Assembly (NCBI GenBank): GCA_019614645.1
Contig: JABWDB010000046.1
Location: 2,122,001 to 2,186,000 of the forward strand
DNA length: 64,000 nucleotides
Direction: 5' to 3'
Source: Stratiolaelaps scimitus
Lineage: Eukaryota > Arthropoda > Arachnida > Mesostigmata > Laelapidae
Every line of letters starts with the position of its first letter. Position 1 is the stretch's first letter. This document shows positions 35,062 to 47,525 of this stretch, in pieces. The translations under genes and the position numbers were made by a program. The notes beneath the pieces are model-generated. The model was not told the origin of the DNA. It saw only the letters and a program-made list of their open reading frames with translations, and searched no databases.

Positions 35062-37811
35062 CTCGATACAATTATTAACCGTTCATTTCAGTTTGCGTTA
35101 ACGTAAGGGCCGCCCCAAAAGGAATTGTCGTGCCAAATTGTGGCCTTGTGCTTACAAGCTGCGAGTAGCTGCTATTCTAGTTGTATTGTTTTGCACCGGG
35201 TGCATTTTTTTTTCTTGACAGATGGTAAACACAGTATGTATGGGAGTATTAATTTTTTTGGGCTAATTCCTCTACTTTTACCTGTAGAATGTCCTATTTT
35301 GAGAATGTTCCTCCAGGATTCCTATCCTTATTTTTACGTTGGTAACACTCACGTGTTATTTTTATTACCACATGATGTATCATGTGAGTTGAAACGAAGC
35401 CACATTAATAGCAGTCTCTTCTCGTAGTAAACAAGAGAAGATACAACGATAGATGTGCTCGTTTTTATTGCGCAAATAATATAATAAGTAAAAAAGCACA
35501 AAGATTCATGTTGAGTTCGCTCATTGTCTGTAGTGACCGCAGCTAAGAGGAGATCGGGCCGCGGGACAGATCATCCATATTTTCAAATTATATCATTCGC
35601 TAGTCACTTGACGGGGAATATGTCGAGTACATCAATCCCCGATCGAATGCCTTTTCCGCAACGGCCATTTATCATCGTTGGAGAAGAATACAGCGCTTGG
35701 CAAGCACATGAAAAGTCAAGCGCTAATATCAAATAACAACAACAAAACAACAAAAGATTACATCCAAAATCCAACGAACTTGGACGATCCAGCTCGATCA
35801 GCTCCACTCTGTAGCTTGACATAGTGCCCCACCGCTTAGGCGTGGCTAACTTCTTCCTTAATTGGTCTCAGCAGAGACTTGCGCCGTACCGCCCGCCGTA
35901 TAGAGCAATGCAAACAACAGTGATTTGACGAAATGGCCACCCAGTGTCAAACGCCGCTATTAGCAAACAGTTGCAAGAACGCTAACGGGCCCCTGAGCAG
36001 CTCCACGTTATCTGAAGCTGACAGCTTCATGAAAGCAACATCACTTATAGCACAGTGGTTGATGGCGGGAGTAGCGGCTTCATCAACGAATTGATAACAT
36101 AGTTGCACACTGACAGGTGGTATTACCATTGTTATTGTTATTATACCAGCAGTAGCAGTAGCAGCAGCAGCACTTCACAATTCACTGGCTTCACTGTTTT
36201 CGTTGACAAAAAGCTGCTCGCACCCATCGAAATTTCGAACGTGGCATCATTTTGCACCGCTGCTGATACAGAGTGACCTCGTTTATAAGTTAGCTCATTT
36301 ATCAGCACTGTTCATCTCTCGCGGTGGTTTCATGATAATGTGCCACATCACGCCGACTTAGGGGGCGACTGTGTCTTGTATGTGAACATGATTATGTTCA
36401 GCCTATCTCAGGCAACACTTTTCGACAAGAAATCTTGAAACATATGTGCAAAATGCATCTTGCACAAACGCTAATCAATATATTTATCTCGAGTGAAATA
36501 TGAGGCGGTCGTCATATTCTCGTCAACAAATACTGCTATAAAAAGTAGTTATATGGACAAAAGCACACAAAAAATCGTGCTAGATTTCACTATCGCGTCC
36601 AAGGAATCGCCTCGGACATTTTGTTTACGAATAGTTAATTATGATAATAAAATAAATTGCTTAACCGTCTTCAGCTCCAAGGTGGATACTCATCTACGAG
36701 ACAGAAGTTTACGGCGAAGCACTGCTCGAAACACGAATAGATGAACAGACGAGCCGTAGGCCACTGGTAACGTAAGTGGGTACATGCCAGACCACCACGA
36801 CCAGGCCCGATGAAATTTATAAGCAACAGATAAGCCGTAAGCTAGGACGCGTTACAATTCCGAGAACTGCTCAAGTCTATCAAGTCTTCTATCTCGCTGT
36901 TGAAAAGGCGCAAAAGGCAAAGTTAAATCAAACCTGACGCGTGCGAAAAATAATCACCTGCATGATTGGTAATTTTATTTTTGCTACTGTTCTCCACTAT
37001 CCCTGTATGATATATGCGTTCCGTCCACCAACAACACGGGCACACATCAGTGCCTATATGCGCAGGGCTCATTTTCACCCACTTTCTTCTCGCTGCCATC
37101 TTCCGACATACGAGCCAAACATAAGTTTATCGCACCGATTCGACAGGACCGCACGGTGGTAAGTTGCCTCGGCATGTTTACCAAGCCGGTCAGCTGGTTC
37201 GGCCCTTTCGCTGGGTCGCAACGTGCACGCTGGCCGCGGGCCCGCGTTGTAGACACAGCACAGCCGAGAACCGAGTGACACCAAAAGCATCAGCATCGTC
37301 TGCCATCAGCGTCTATGAGACTGCGAGAAATCACCGCGAGTAAACAAGACATCATATACATATACATACATAGCGCGAGAAAATGCCGCGTTCAAGCGGA
37401 CAACTCTCAATGCAAAATATGTCACTACGCGATATTACAGCGTTGACACGACCGACAATTCAACGCCACAGAGAGAGAGAGAGAGATAGGGGGGTATTGC
37501 AGGCGCACTTCATTGCTCTGGTCGATCATCATAAAACGATGCCTCAAGTAGCCCCAGCCTCAGAATGATGCATACGGTAGCCCCAAACATGTTGAACGGG
37601 GTCAATAGTGTCAGAAAGGCTAAGCCATCTCCTACCATCCGTTGCCGATTGCCACAGATTTATGTTGTTACTGCCGCTCGAGCGGAGGAAAGTGTACACA
37701 AGAATGACAATGCGGGGCCCTAACTTATGTTTCTTTGATGCGATGCATTTTCCTTGTTGTCTTTTTGATGTTCCCCGCCGAGAAAGTACGGGAAAAGCTC
37801 CATTTCATCCG

Positions 37812-37880
37812 AGGTAAAAGGTTTATATTAGAAGAGCTGCAATTTTTGACCTATGCTTAAGTTCTCCTACATGTCAAGTG
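37812..37880 (-). mobile_element. SINE tail remnant (copy D)
   Basis: On the minus strand it reads AGGAGAACTTAAGCATAGG, then AAAATTGCAGCTCTTCTAAT, then ATAAACCTTTTACCT. This aligns with the conserved tail of the other SINE copies, with some divergence. There is no tRNA-like head upstream. Confidence 0.6.
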
Positions 37881-39119
37881 TGTCAGATGTGTGCGGCTTT
37901 TAGTTTGTGGCTAAGCCGAGACACACGATTTAGTTACTGCACATGGGTAACCATGACGTTTGACACGGAACTGGCCCGAGGAGACTCCAAATGCATTCTG
38001 CATTCTACCATAGGCATGTCTGAGAGATTAATTGTATTCTACATTTACCAATTATCCCAGTAATTTTTTTATGAATTAGACAAAAAAGAACATAGCCTAT
38101 GGTGCCTCTCTCTCCTTGACCTCTCACCTTTTTGCTGAACGTTGTAATGTACATCGATTTGGAGCCACTACGACCAATCTTCGAAACAAAACACTCGTAG
38201 CTGTGAGAGCGAAAATTTGCATGTAGCTGGATACTCCAAAAAAAAAAGGCTCGTCATTAGGCAATTCCTCAGAACAGCTACGCGCATTACCAATCGTTAC
38301 TGTCCAGCGGACCAGCACATTTCACCAAGGCTATCTCACTTAGGCATCTGTCCTCATCGTTATAGCATAAGGCGCGAAGCTAGAAGCATGCCAGAGTTGT
38401 TGTTCCGAACCAACCGAGTTATTTGGACCCATCATTTTATTTGAAGTTTTGCTCAGTAAAGCATTACCTCCTTTTACGGAAATATAAATGGATCGTAAAG
38501 GCAGCACGGGGCTCTTCATTCAACGAAGGGCCGCCGACCAGTCAACGTGGCCGGTTCTAAGGAAGAGACTCACCAATACACATAGTAGCACACCCCCCTT
38601 CGTTCCCGTCGAAGAGAACGATGCTGTCTGGAAAACGTGGCGTGCTATTGTAAACTAACGGAATTCACGTAATGTCTTCTTGTTCCTCTGTTCGACAAGC
38701 AGCAGAGGTGGGGGTAAGACAATTGACAATAGCAGCCGCGTCATATCCCGGAGGGAGAGAGCAACGGGGACACAGTTTTCGAACGGAGTTCTGCTGAACA
38801 ACAACCATTTGTCTGCCCCGCCTTCCTGGCTGGGCGACACGTGGACAAGTATTAGATATTGCCGGGGGTGGATCGCACGAGGAAACCCCCTTGCCCCCTT
38901 GCACTGAGCTGGCTTCTGTTCCGAAGAGCGAAGGGTACGAGGCTAGCGATCATGCAGACGCTCAGTAAGCGGGTAAAATGCCGCTGAAGGTAAAATCCAT
39001 TTGGTAGATTTGGCCTTCTTAAGTTTAGCTGTGGCGAAGGCAAAGCGCTTTGCGGGTGTCCAAATGAAGGGTTCACCGTAGACAAACAGTCGTGTGGGTT
39101 TCCTTCCAACCCTTAGCAG

Positions 39120-39360
39120 TTCGCTTCCTCAGGTAGAGAGCCTTCGTAAACTTTATTCATATGTCGAACTGCAGACCGAAATAACGCCCGGGTATTTTGC
39201 AGAAGACCACGCCGGCGTACCAGATACGCCTGCTGGTGTTGATACTGATCAAGATTATCCTGACTACTACCAAAAGTCAGCCAAATCCACCAATCCATTC
39301 ATAGGCACACGAAGAGCGCCACAACGAGCGGGACGCCATTCGCCAAGACCCAACAGATGA
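39120..39360 (+). CDS. Candidate terminal exon, plus strand
   Basis: Unrecognised product. Two acceptor-like sites lie in tandem: TTCCTTCCAACCCTTAGCAG ending at 39119, and CTTCCTCAG ending at 39132. From 39133 the frame opens exactly in phase 0 and runs about 75 codons to TGA at 39358-39360. The peptide has a mixed N-terminal part (Leu-Arg-Lys-Leu-Tyr), an acidic Asp/Pro/Gly middle with several Tyr, and a basic end with Asn-Pro-Phe, Arg-Arg and many Arg/Pro. A cytoplasmic tail or the end of a secreted precursor would be consistent. No family was recognised, mirrored minus frames are partly open, and no upstream exon was found. Confidence 0.22.
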
Positions 39361-39955
39361 CAGGGAACAGATGCCTGTGACAAACAGTCAAATATTGACA
39401 AACACATCCGACAAATGTATGTATTCAATTCTCTATGTAAGTCTGCTATTGCTGATGGCGATGGCAACACGGTCGTAGCCATTATCATTATTATTGTTAT
39501 TGTCGCATTCGTCATACACCGGCGCCCCGCCGAAGTGGATTTGATTTCCAACGCAAAGTCCTGCCACCCCCGCCGCCCCCTGAGTCCCTGTCACGGCGAC
39601 GCATCGGCAGTGTCCATCTTTTCGTATGCGGTTTCTGCCAAGGTACCATCACCGCTGCTTGGGGATGCCGCTATTTACTACAACAATCGCCAACGGGTGC
39701 TGCTGCTGCCTGTCCCAACATCAGAAGCGTCTTCGATTGACTTTACCCCTGTTTCTCCTGTTATTTTTATTGTTTGTGTGTCCGTCCCTCTGTTAGTCGG
39801 TCCATCCTGAAGTTCGCCTCGTTCACTTTCAGCTGCCGCTATCCGTTGGTGTTTGCCGTTTTGCCCTGGTCCTGCTGCTACTGCTGGCTGCGTTTCAGGT
39901 GTTCGGCGGACGGACGATCCCGGCACGGGAGGTGACGCGGGAGCGAGCACCTCAC
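39361..39955. other. Spacer with open minus frame
   Basis: An ATT run lies at about 39481-39502. On the minus strand 39678-39950 is open for 90 codons in a frame displaced from the exon candidate next to it. It could be intron by-product or alternative coding; no domain is visible. Confidence 0.35.
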
Positions 39956-40149
39956 GGATTTTCAGGCGGCCGGAGGCCGTCGGGTTGTCCGCGGGGGCTT
40001 AGCGGGGGTTCTGAGCTTTCGAGGGCCGTGGGGGTGCCGTCGGTCATTTGTATCAAGGTTGCTTGGCTAGCTGCCCCGTTGGCAGCCAACAGGCAAGCAA
40101 GCAAGCAGCAGGCGCAACGCCGACAGCGACAGCGGCAGAACAAATACAT
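39956..40149 (-). CDS. Candidate first coding exon with signal-peptide-like start
   Basis: Unrecognised product. From an ATG at 40149-40147 on the minus strand the frame encodes an Arg/Cys-rich n-region, a Cys-Leu-Leu-Ala-Cys-Leu-Leu-Ala-Ala hydrophobic core and an Asn-Gly-Ala-Ala-Ser-Gln-Ala segment resembling a signal-peptidase site. A Pro/Ser/Glu/Gly-rich stretch follows, with strongly C/G-biased third positions (ATGACCGACGGCACCCCCAC onward). It ends at a strong donor-like CC|GTGAGG (donor G at 39955). A second in-frame ATG lies at 40047-40045. The gene would continue toward lower coordinates, but I cannot identify its next exon. The Cys/Arg start is encoded by simple CGACAG-type sequence, which argues for caution. 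Confidence 0.25.
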
Positions 40150-43100
40150 GCAGCAAACATCAGACACGAGTGAATACTGGTCGGTATTCGTCGATTCACG
40201 ACGAGCCCAACCAAACAGCGACCGACGTACGCCAACCAAACAACAGCCAAGTCCAAGGCTCGCGTGTCCGTTCGTTTGACTACAATAATAATAATAATAA
40301 TAATGGACACGATGACGGGACCGCGTGATTGAAACAGTGGCAGTGACGGCGCTGTGGGGGTGAATAGCGGACTTTTTGAGCGAACCGCTGCGATCGATGG
40401 TTATCACCGATGTCTGTTTCTGTTTTTGCTGTTGCTGCTGCTGCTGCTGCGGCGACGGCAAGAGTCCAGAAAATCCTCCTGCAAGCTACGCTACAGCCAC
40501 AGCTTCGTACTGCTGGCTGACTACACCCTAGCCACGTATTTGACATGTGAACGGGCCGGGTGTTCTCTATCGGTTTGTGCGCTGTGAGTGTGTACAGCCG
40601 AGCCTGTGTCGCCTAGAAAAAGAAGCATATCAGGGATACCTAACACGAACGAGCAGAAAGTTCCATGAAAGTTGTCCTGGAAGCCTCAACTTTCGCGGAG
40701 AAGGAAGACATCTGCTATACTCTCGGTCTTGGTCATTGGCTTACCTGTTCGTGTGTATTATCCTTGATTGACGACCAAGGCGTGATCTTCACGACGATTT
40801 AGTATTCCAATGATAACGGTAAGGAGCCAATCGATACAGCAACCGCACGTATTATCACCGATACAGATCCGATATATCACCGGAGATATGGGGTCGAAAC
40901 GAACTCACAAATTGAACCGATGTCCCGGGATGTCTCTGCAATTTTTTCCTGGCCAAGTTGTCACAGCAGGTTTACCACATCATAGCACAGCAACCTAAGC
41001 GAGACCGAACCCAGCACAACGATTTGTCAAACTAACAAACTCGACGCACGTGTAAGGCGGACGCGATTAAGGTACACTTTGATTGCTTTCGACTCGAGTG
41101 AGAGATTCATTCGGAGGGTGTGATGATTTTCATACTCGGTGTGAGATTTCTACTCTGACGCTCGTTGACTAGTTGTAACTCCGGACGAACAACCACAGCA
41201 ACTGAAGGGCTCGTGTCTGGCGAGAAGAAGCGGTAAGGACTTGCACTCGATAGCCACAAAGCACATCCACTAAGAACATGTGAACACCGCCTCTTCTGGA
41301 CAGAGTAATACGTCAGGCACTATGGTATTCTCGGACTTGGTAGCTATTCCGAAGTAAGTTATGACCTCATTCCGTCAGGCGTCCTGGGCCTGGGAGCCTT
41401 TGGAGACTCGACGCTTGAGTCACGACCGTTATTCGTTAGATCACGACTTGGCACAACAGCTACCTCTGCTCTAATTGCCACAACAATTCACGTTTAACAA
41501 GACATAGAAAAGTGCACACTAGACTGTATCTCTCGATACGGCCAGGTAGACTATTTCAAGTCGATCCACGCGAATGTCTATGAAGACGGCGGTAGCAGCG
41601 AGCGTTTCGCTACCAACTTGCCCAAATCTGCCAAATGCTCGGATTGGTACTTCGTCCGAAGCTGAGCAGCTTAACCCATACACCTTCAGGGGTAGGGTCG
41701 AACCTAGCGGGCGAGCGTTACGAACCTTGCCAATGTGTTGCGCGTCGCCGACGTCGCTGCAACGCGGCGCAAAACACCGCTCGTGCAACAGGCGCCACCA
41801 GCGGAGGCAGCTACCCTATAGTACGAGCAGCGGTGGTAGTTCTACCGGCGTCAGCGTCCACTGTCTGGCTAGCTGGCTGGCTGGCTGGCTGACACAGCCG
41901 ACGTCCACGCGAGCAACGTTTGCAGCACCAGCGGCTCAGGTTCGGCCGCTGTGCGTTCGTGCGTCACTGCCTTAGACAACGCTCACTCGCTCACGCACCC
42001 GCCAGCCAAGCAGGCAGCCGACGTCGCTAGACACTCTACTATTGCGTCTGCTGGCCGCGCGCAGCATCAACGGACCCGTCCGCAACATGGGGTGGAGAGA
42101 GAGAATCTGCCGTGCGTGTTGGTTTCTTCTGCTATTTTGCGGCGGCGCCGGCTGCTGCGGCTGGAAGGGATAGATAGTGACATTGCATTGCCACCACCGC
42201 ATGTGGCCTACACGGCTATGGCAGACACCGATGCTGCAGACGAAGGGACGAACAGCGGGAAGACGAGCAAGCCAGGCGCGCTCACCCGCCAACAGCCGAC
42301 GAACGAAGGAACTTCTCGCACTTGCAACTAGTTCTCGCCGAAACCTTCGCGGAACGTTCTGCGAGGCACGACGAATATGACGGCGGGTGGACCGACCGCC
42401 GAACGCTTGGCGCTGGCTGGGACAGCGAAGCGCGGTGGCGTCCGTGGGTAACTTGGCACGGTCTCAACCCCAGCAGCAGCAGCAGCTGCGGGGCTGATGC
42501 TGCTGGAACGGTTCTGGTGCTGGTGTTGATGAGCCGCTGGCAGCCGTGACGGTGTTAGCGCGACAGGTATAGAGATCGTAGCTCCTGCCCGTCAATGGGA
42601 TGTTTCCATCACAAACGCCAGGGTCATATCACCTGTGTTACATAGATGAGATGGTTGATGAATCACTGCCGCGTCTATCACGGACAGAGGCGACGAACGC
42701 GAGACCGCACGAACCCCTGAAAAACTGTCTATATATATTCCAACTTGGAGAAAATGATGGAGCCAATGACGACGAACGGTGATGGACGAACGGCGTCTTA
42801 CCACAATAACTTGAACCTCTCTTCGGGCTCTTTGGCCTCTCGACCATCGATACTCAGACGATGAGAGGAATCTTTTTCATTTCAACAGAGCGAAGGCGGT
42901 CCACAAAAATACAAGCGCACAAAAATTCTGCAAACGAGGTCCTTGCACTCGGTAATAGCCTAGCGGTTACCCTTGCCGAACTTGAATTTGCCGCAACTTC
43001 GTTGATGCGAAAGCTGCGCTACTGCTGCTGCTGCAGATACAAATTTTGTACGACGCAAAATCGGTGTCCCGCAAGCTGACTCGTCAGCACAGCCAAAGCA

Positions 43101-43428
43101 CTCACGGCCACGCCGGAGCCGCGATCGTAAGAAGCTTAGCAGCCATGAGGAGGTAAGTTGGATTCTCACACTGGCCACTCAGTCGGTAGCGCGCTCGATG
43201 GACAGCCGTGGCAACAATGGAAACGCCTAGCGGGAGACGACGATACGATGACCGTTATACCACGATCACTGCCACTACCACGGCTGGCGACAGTGGTCGC
43301 GGATGACAGCTAGCGGATACCGCGACGAGAGGGACAGCTTTGACAAACGACAACTCACAGATAAAGGTGAAGCATATTCTATGGTGGCATATCGACGAAG
43401 CGTCGTCGTACCGTAGTGGTAACAACAA
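40150..43428. other. GC-rich stretch with many trinucleotide runs
   Basis: It contains AAT (40286-40302), GCT (40427-40450), GGCT (41870-41891) and CAG (42473-42485) runs. Frames such as 41951-42331 plus are open but unrecognised. A tRNA A-box-like word lies near 43174-43193. No supported gene. Confidence 0.45.
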
Positions 43429-44030
43429 CTACACCAACAATAACAACAACGACAACAACGAGAGCTGTAGTAGACGCAGCAGCCGAACGTGAGTTCCGAG
43501 TTTGATCAGCGGGCGGGTGGTCAAGCGTCGGTGTGCCGGAATAAGGATGGACATGCGCTCCAACAGACATAAGCGCAGTTTAGCTGATACTGGCAACACT
43601 CGACGAGCGAGCAAACAAAAGTACTCGCTGTCAAATGTCAGTCGCGTGACGGGCCGACCGACAACTGGGTCAGACGTCGCTGTGGGCGACAATTCCGGCG
43701 CGGCCAAATAGGAACTTTGTCCGACCTCGAGAGTTGGCCCTAGCTGGCGTCTGAGTCGACGCGAGGCATTTGACGGATGACTGAGGGTAATGAGCACGTC
43801 TTCAAGGAATAAGTCAATGACCGATTTACTGTCCGAGCCGTAGAGGTGATTGAGGAATGGGACGGCAGATGGAGTTCGCATCGCGCGAGCGAGCAGACTA
43901 AGTCCTGATTCGAATTAGAGCGCAGTTGGCCTTCGGAACAGCCAAGCATTAGTAGAAACAACTGCTGAAAAACGATCGCAGCGAAAAGTGAGGTGACACA
44001 ATTGACGGAGATATGCAGAGCGGTGACCAA
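43429..44030 (-). other. Two overlapping open minus frames
   Basis: One minus frame (44030-43740) begins with a Leu/Phe-rich segment that resembles a signal peptide or membrane anchor. A second (43881-43429) starts ATGCGAACT inside it and has mixed composition for about 110 codons before a Leu-rich repeat-driven end. They overlap in different frames and neither has a recognisable domain, so I leave them uncalled. Confidence 0.2.
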
Positions 44031-45689
44031 TAATATTCTTTAACGGCCTATAATGCAGCAGTGGTGAATTTTCCTAAGGTTATGGTATTGCATGCAAAGG
44101 TAGCACAGGAAGGCCCAGAGTAGACAGGCTTAATACAAAAAAAACACAGACCCGCACGTTCGATCATGTTGGAAGTCGTTGCCTTATGAGGGGCCGGAGC
44201 CATCCACCGACATGGCTGACAGAGTAAACTTTTCAAACGTTGGTTACACCCTTTAAAAAGAGAGGTGGCGTGCTTTCAAGCTGTCAAGGTCGAATTAGCC
44301 ACTTAACCATACCTACACCACTGGTTGCCTGAACCAGCAGACGAACTAGTTCAAACGACGAGTGTCTGCCAATGCAGACAGGCTTGATTGCTGTCTGCTA
44401 CCTAGGAAAATAAATAAAAACACTGAATATCAATATATGTATCCACTAAATGTTTCAACACACCGTATGCATACTCACGCAAGTTTCACGCCCACTCCGT
44501 GGAAAAAAAACGATTGTCGAATCTTCACCGAGGACAACAGTAGATGAATCCTGGGCTGCAAACTTTTCCACAGAATTCTGTGTCGGCATTTACATCATTA
44601 TATCACCATGTATTACGTATTGTGTGTCTAAATACACCCTAGAATCTGTCCCGTCCATTTCGCTCTTGCAAATAGCCACGTGTCTCAGCCCAAACTAACA
44701 ATTCACAACAAGATCAGCGTCGTCTTTCTTAGTTGGCCCCACTGCAATTCTCATCTGGCCTTATGGCTGACATGCGACCCCGTGACACGGCTGTATAAAC
44801 GCCTTGCTCTGGGCCGGACTGACGTGGTTCAACGAAAATGACAAAAAAAAGCCCGCTGAAAAGCAACAGCTGGGACCCGACCGCCTAACAGTACGATCCT
44901 GAGTGTCCGTATGTTTGATGTCCACCCAACAGTTGCAACCGAGCTGAATCCAGCTGTTGCAAACAGAGGAGAGAGAGAGAGAGGGGCAGCCTTGCTATCG
45001 CGTGCATAATGCCACAGAGTAAATCCCGAGCGAGCGAGGCAGAGCGAAGGAACAAAAGCGAGAAAAGTTCACTCTGAAAAGCAGCCAACTGTGCCAATGT
45101 GTATTCGGAGACTCAACTGTCAGCGTGCAACGTTGCCCTTGAGACATCGAAATACATATAGAGATTTCGGCCAACGACGACCTATGGGAGCGATAGTTCC
45201 TGTTGCCTTGCAGCCGTTGAGTTTGAACATTTGACAGAGTCTATCCGGCTTCAGAGATGAGGCGTGCTTTCACAGACGAGGTAGCTATTGGATAGAAGTT
45301 GAATATAGAAATAGTATTTTCTGAGACACCCACCATATATAGTGTTATTTTCGAATGGCTCTGCGTCAACAACCAGCAATATTTTGTTTAATACTATAGT
45401 AGGTACATTTATAGCGGTCACAGAAATTCGAAACGCATTCTCACCGGCAAGTATCTCTTGGTACCTTTAGCAGGGTGAGTCGACGTTTCGACAGTATCTC
45501 GTCTCTCAAAGAGGATAAATATGTCTCACAGCAGCCACCCCTAATGCGACATCATACATACCGTTCTGATCCCGGGGGGCCTTTACGTCAAGGAACGAAC
45601 ATAATGCCATGTAACAATTCCCTGCTTCGCCGTATAGGAGAGGATCTCATGAAGATAATTGTCTAATTGAAATCGTATAGTATATATAT

Positions 45690-45716
45690 AGTATACACTA
45701 TTGTATAGTGTATACT
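45690..45716. repeat. Perfect 12-bp inverted repeat, 3-nt loop
   Basis: AGTATACACTAT and ATAGTGTATACT are exact reverse complements separated by TGT. It lies at the edge of a short TATA-rich run, so part of the symmetry may stem from TA slippage, but the CACT/AGTG core is not simple repeat. Confidence 0.9.
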
Positions 45717-46509
45717 TGGTATACACCGTTAATATACTTCGAGGGTAAGATCGCAGGGGCACAATCACGGACGCTCTTTAAATCATCAACGCTTAAATCG
45801 AAGCGTTCCACCGGAGAGCGGTTATCAGGCGTCACACTCTAAATACGTTGCTTTCAATATATCGATATAAATTTGTCTTTGATGCTTAGCTGCTAACAGC
45901 TAGCGAATTTCTTTGAAGTACCTGCCAGCTGAAGCAAGAGACGTCCCTAAATAGACTCTAACGTGGTAATTACTGCACCCCTTAATTGATTGCAATGAAG
46001 ACGTGATTAGTCTAAGCAGAACGCATCGCCCACCTGAATGAACGCAAGTGCTGTCGGCAAGTTTTCATACGATCGTAACAACACGAAATTCACATACAAG
46101 CTTACCGGAAAATTATGCAGAAGATTAGGACTTAGTGATCTGACATGCTCACTGATATTCGACCCATGTGGAGTAAACGGATTGCTGTAATCAGTGGCTC
46201 AACGCAGGCGTAATTGGATCCGCATGTTCGGTTAGATGTGAATCCAAATCAAGATTAGACCTCTCTCGTCATATTCGATATGTGTTTAAATATTTGTGAT
46301 AACATGTACATATGCACTATCACTATATATCGTATACACAACAAGGTGTCAAGGTGATTTCCGTAAAAGCCACGTCCCCAACAAGAATATCCCTTTAAAA
46401 TATATCTTGTGTCACTGACGAAGTCGAACCCACCAGAGGATCTTCGGAGATCTTGTTGAGTCAAAAAGGTCATCTACAAGAGAGACATTAGGGACACAGC
46501 ATCTCGAGC

Positions 46510-46532
46510 CGCTGACGGAACTTCCGTCAGCG
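46510..46532. repeat. Perfect 11-bp inverted repeat around one C
   Basis: CGCTGACGGAA and TTCCGTCAGCG are exact reverse complements separated by a single C, giving a 23-bp palindrome. The composition is mixed, so it is not microsatellite-derived. Confidence 0.9.
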
Positions 46533-47525
46533 AAACGTCTGTAGCTGCCTTATCAATATGTTCTAATGTTAGCGGCGGCGGCGGCGGCGGTGGTGGCTGC
46601 AGAAGCGGCAGCGGCTTCTGCATCGGGTCAGCCCCCGTTTAGCGACGTTCGAGCGCTTGCCTGGCCGAGCGCACAGGCGGACTGCAGTTTCATACGGCGG
46701 TGACGTCGACGCCGACGCCACCGCCGAATGCGCAGACAAACGAACTAGCAAAGGAATAAATGGATGGAGGGACGAATGAATGAATCAGTGAACGACTCGT
46801 CAGCTGTGTGACCCGCCGCTGCTGATATCGTTGCTATTGTGTCCATAATCTCACAGTGCCAACAAAATGACAAGGCGAAAAAAAAGCGCTGAACACAAAA
46901 TAAAAATCAACCCTGGCCGCCATCTACCCAGCTGGCTCCCGCAGGCCTGACTAGGCGGCGGTGCATATACGTACATCGACAAGTTGTGCGCTGGCTGTTC
47001 GAACGTTGCATTGGTGGCGGAAGCCGGTAGCGGGGAATGTATGTATGGGTGCTATAAATATATTCTGGATGGACAAACGACCCACCGACCTCTGCTGTAG
47101 CGACTGCCATGACCAGCAACGTCCGATCGGCCTCGACCGAACGAAGAACGCGTCAAGTTGAAGGTAAACTAACTTCATTGCTGGCTCTACAGCCCGTTGC
47201 ACGTTTACCACGTCTTGTGAAAGTTCAGAAGTCCGATACACTTCGACACTTCTGAGCGGCTATAGAACCGGTATGTTGCACCCATCAGACATGGCCCTGC
47301 TGCCTCGCGGAAGCAATAGCCGTTCGTCATTACCGATACGAACGTAAATGAGAATATTAACACGGCGATATATAAGTGCTGATCAACGCACAAGAGAACG
47401 CTTCCGAAATATACCGACGATATCTGTCTACAATGTTGTTTGCATGCACTCGCTCTACGATTGCATTATACTCATGAAAATGATATATGTATCGAGGACG
47501 CTGGGCTGCCACGTCTGATCGATCT

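Larger units (their letters stand above)
34837..39119. other. Non-coding stretch
   Basis: No supported gene across about 4.3 kb except the SINE remnant at 37812-37880. Other content is a TA array (35027-35058), a CAG/TAG run (36149-36171), an AG run (37471-37487) and an A run at 38237-38248. The minus frames over 37047-37296 include a Leu-rich N-terminus but show no domain. Confidence 0.5.
44031..47525. other. Non-coding stretch with hairpins
   Basis: No supported gene. It contains an AG run (44968-44985), the perfect inverted repeats at 45690-45716 and 46510-46532, and a CGG run (46574-46598). Confidence 0.5.
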
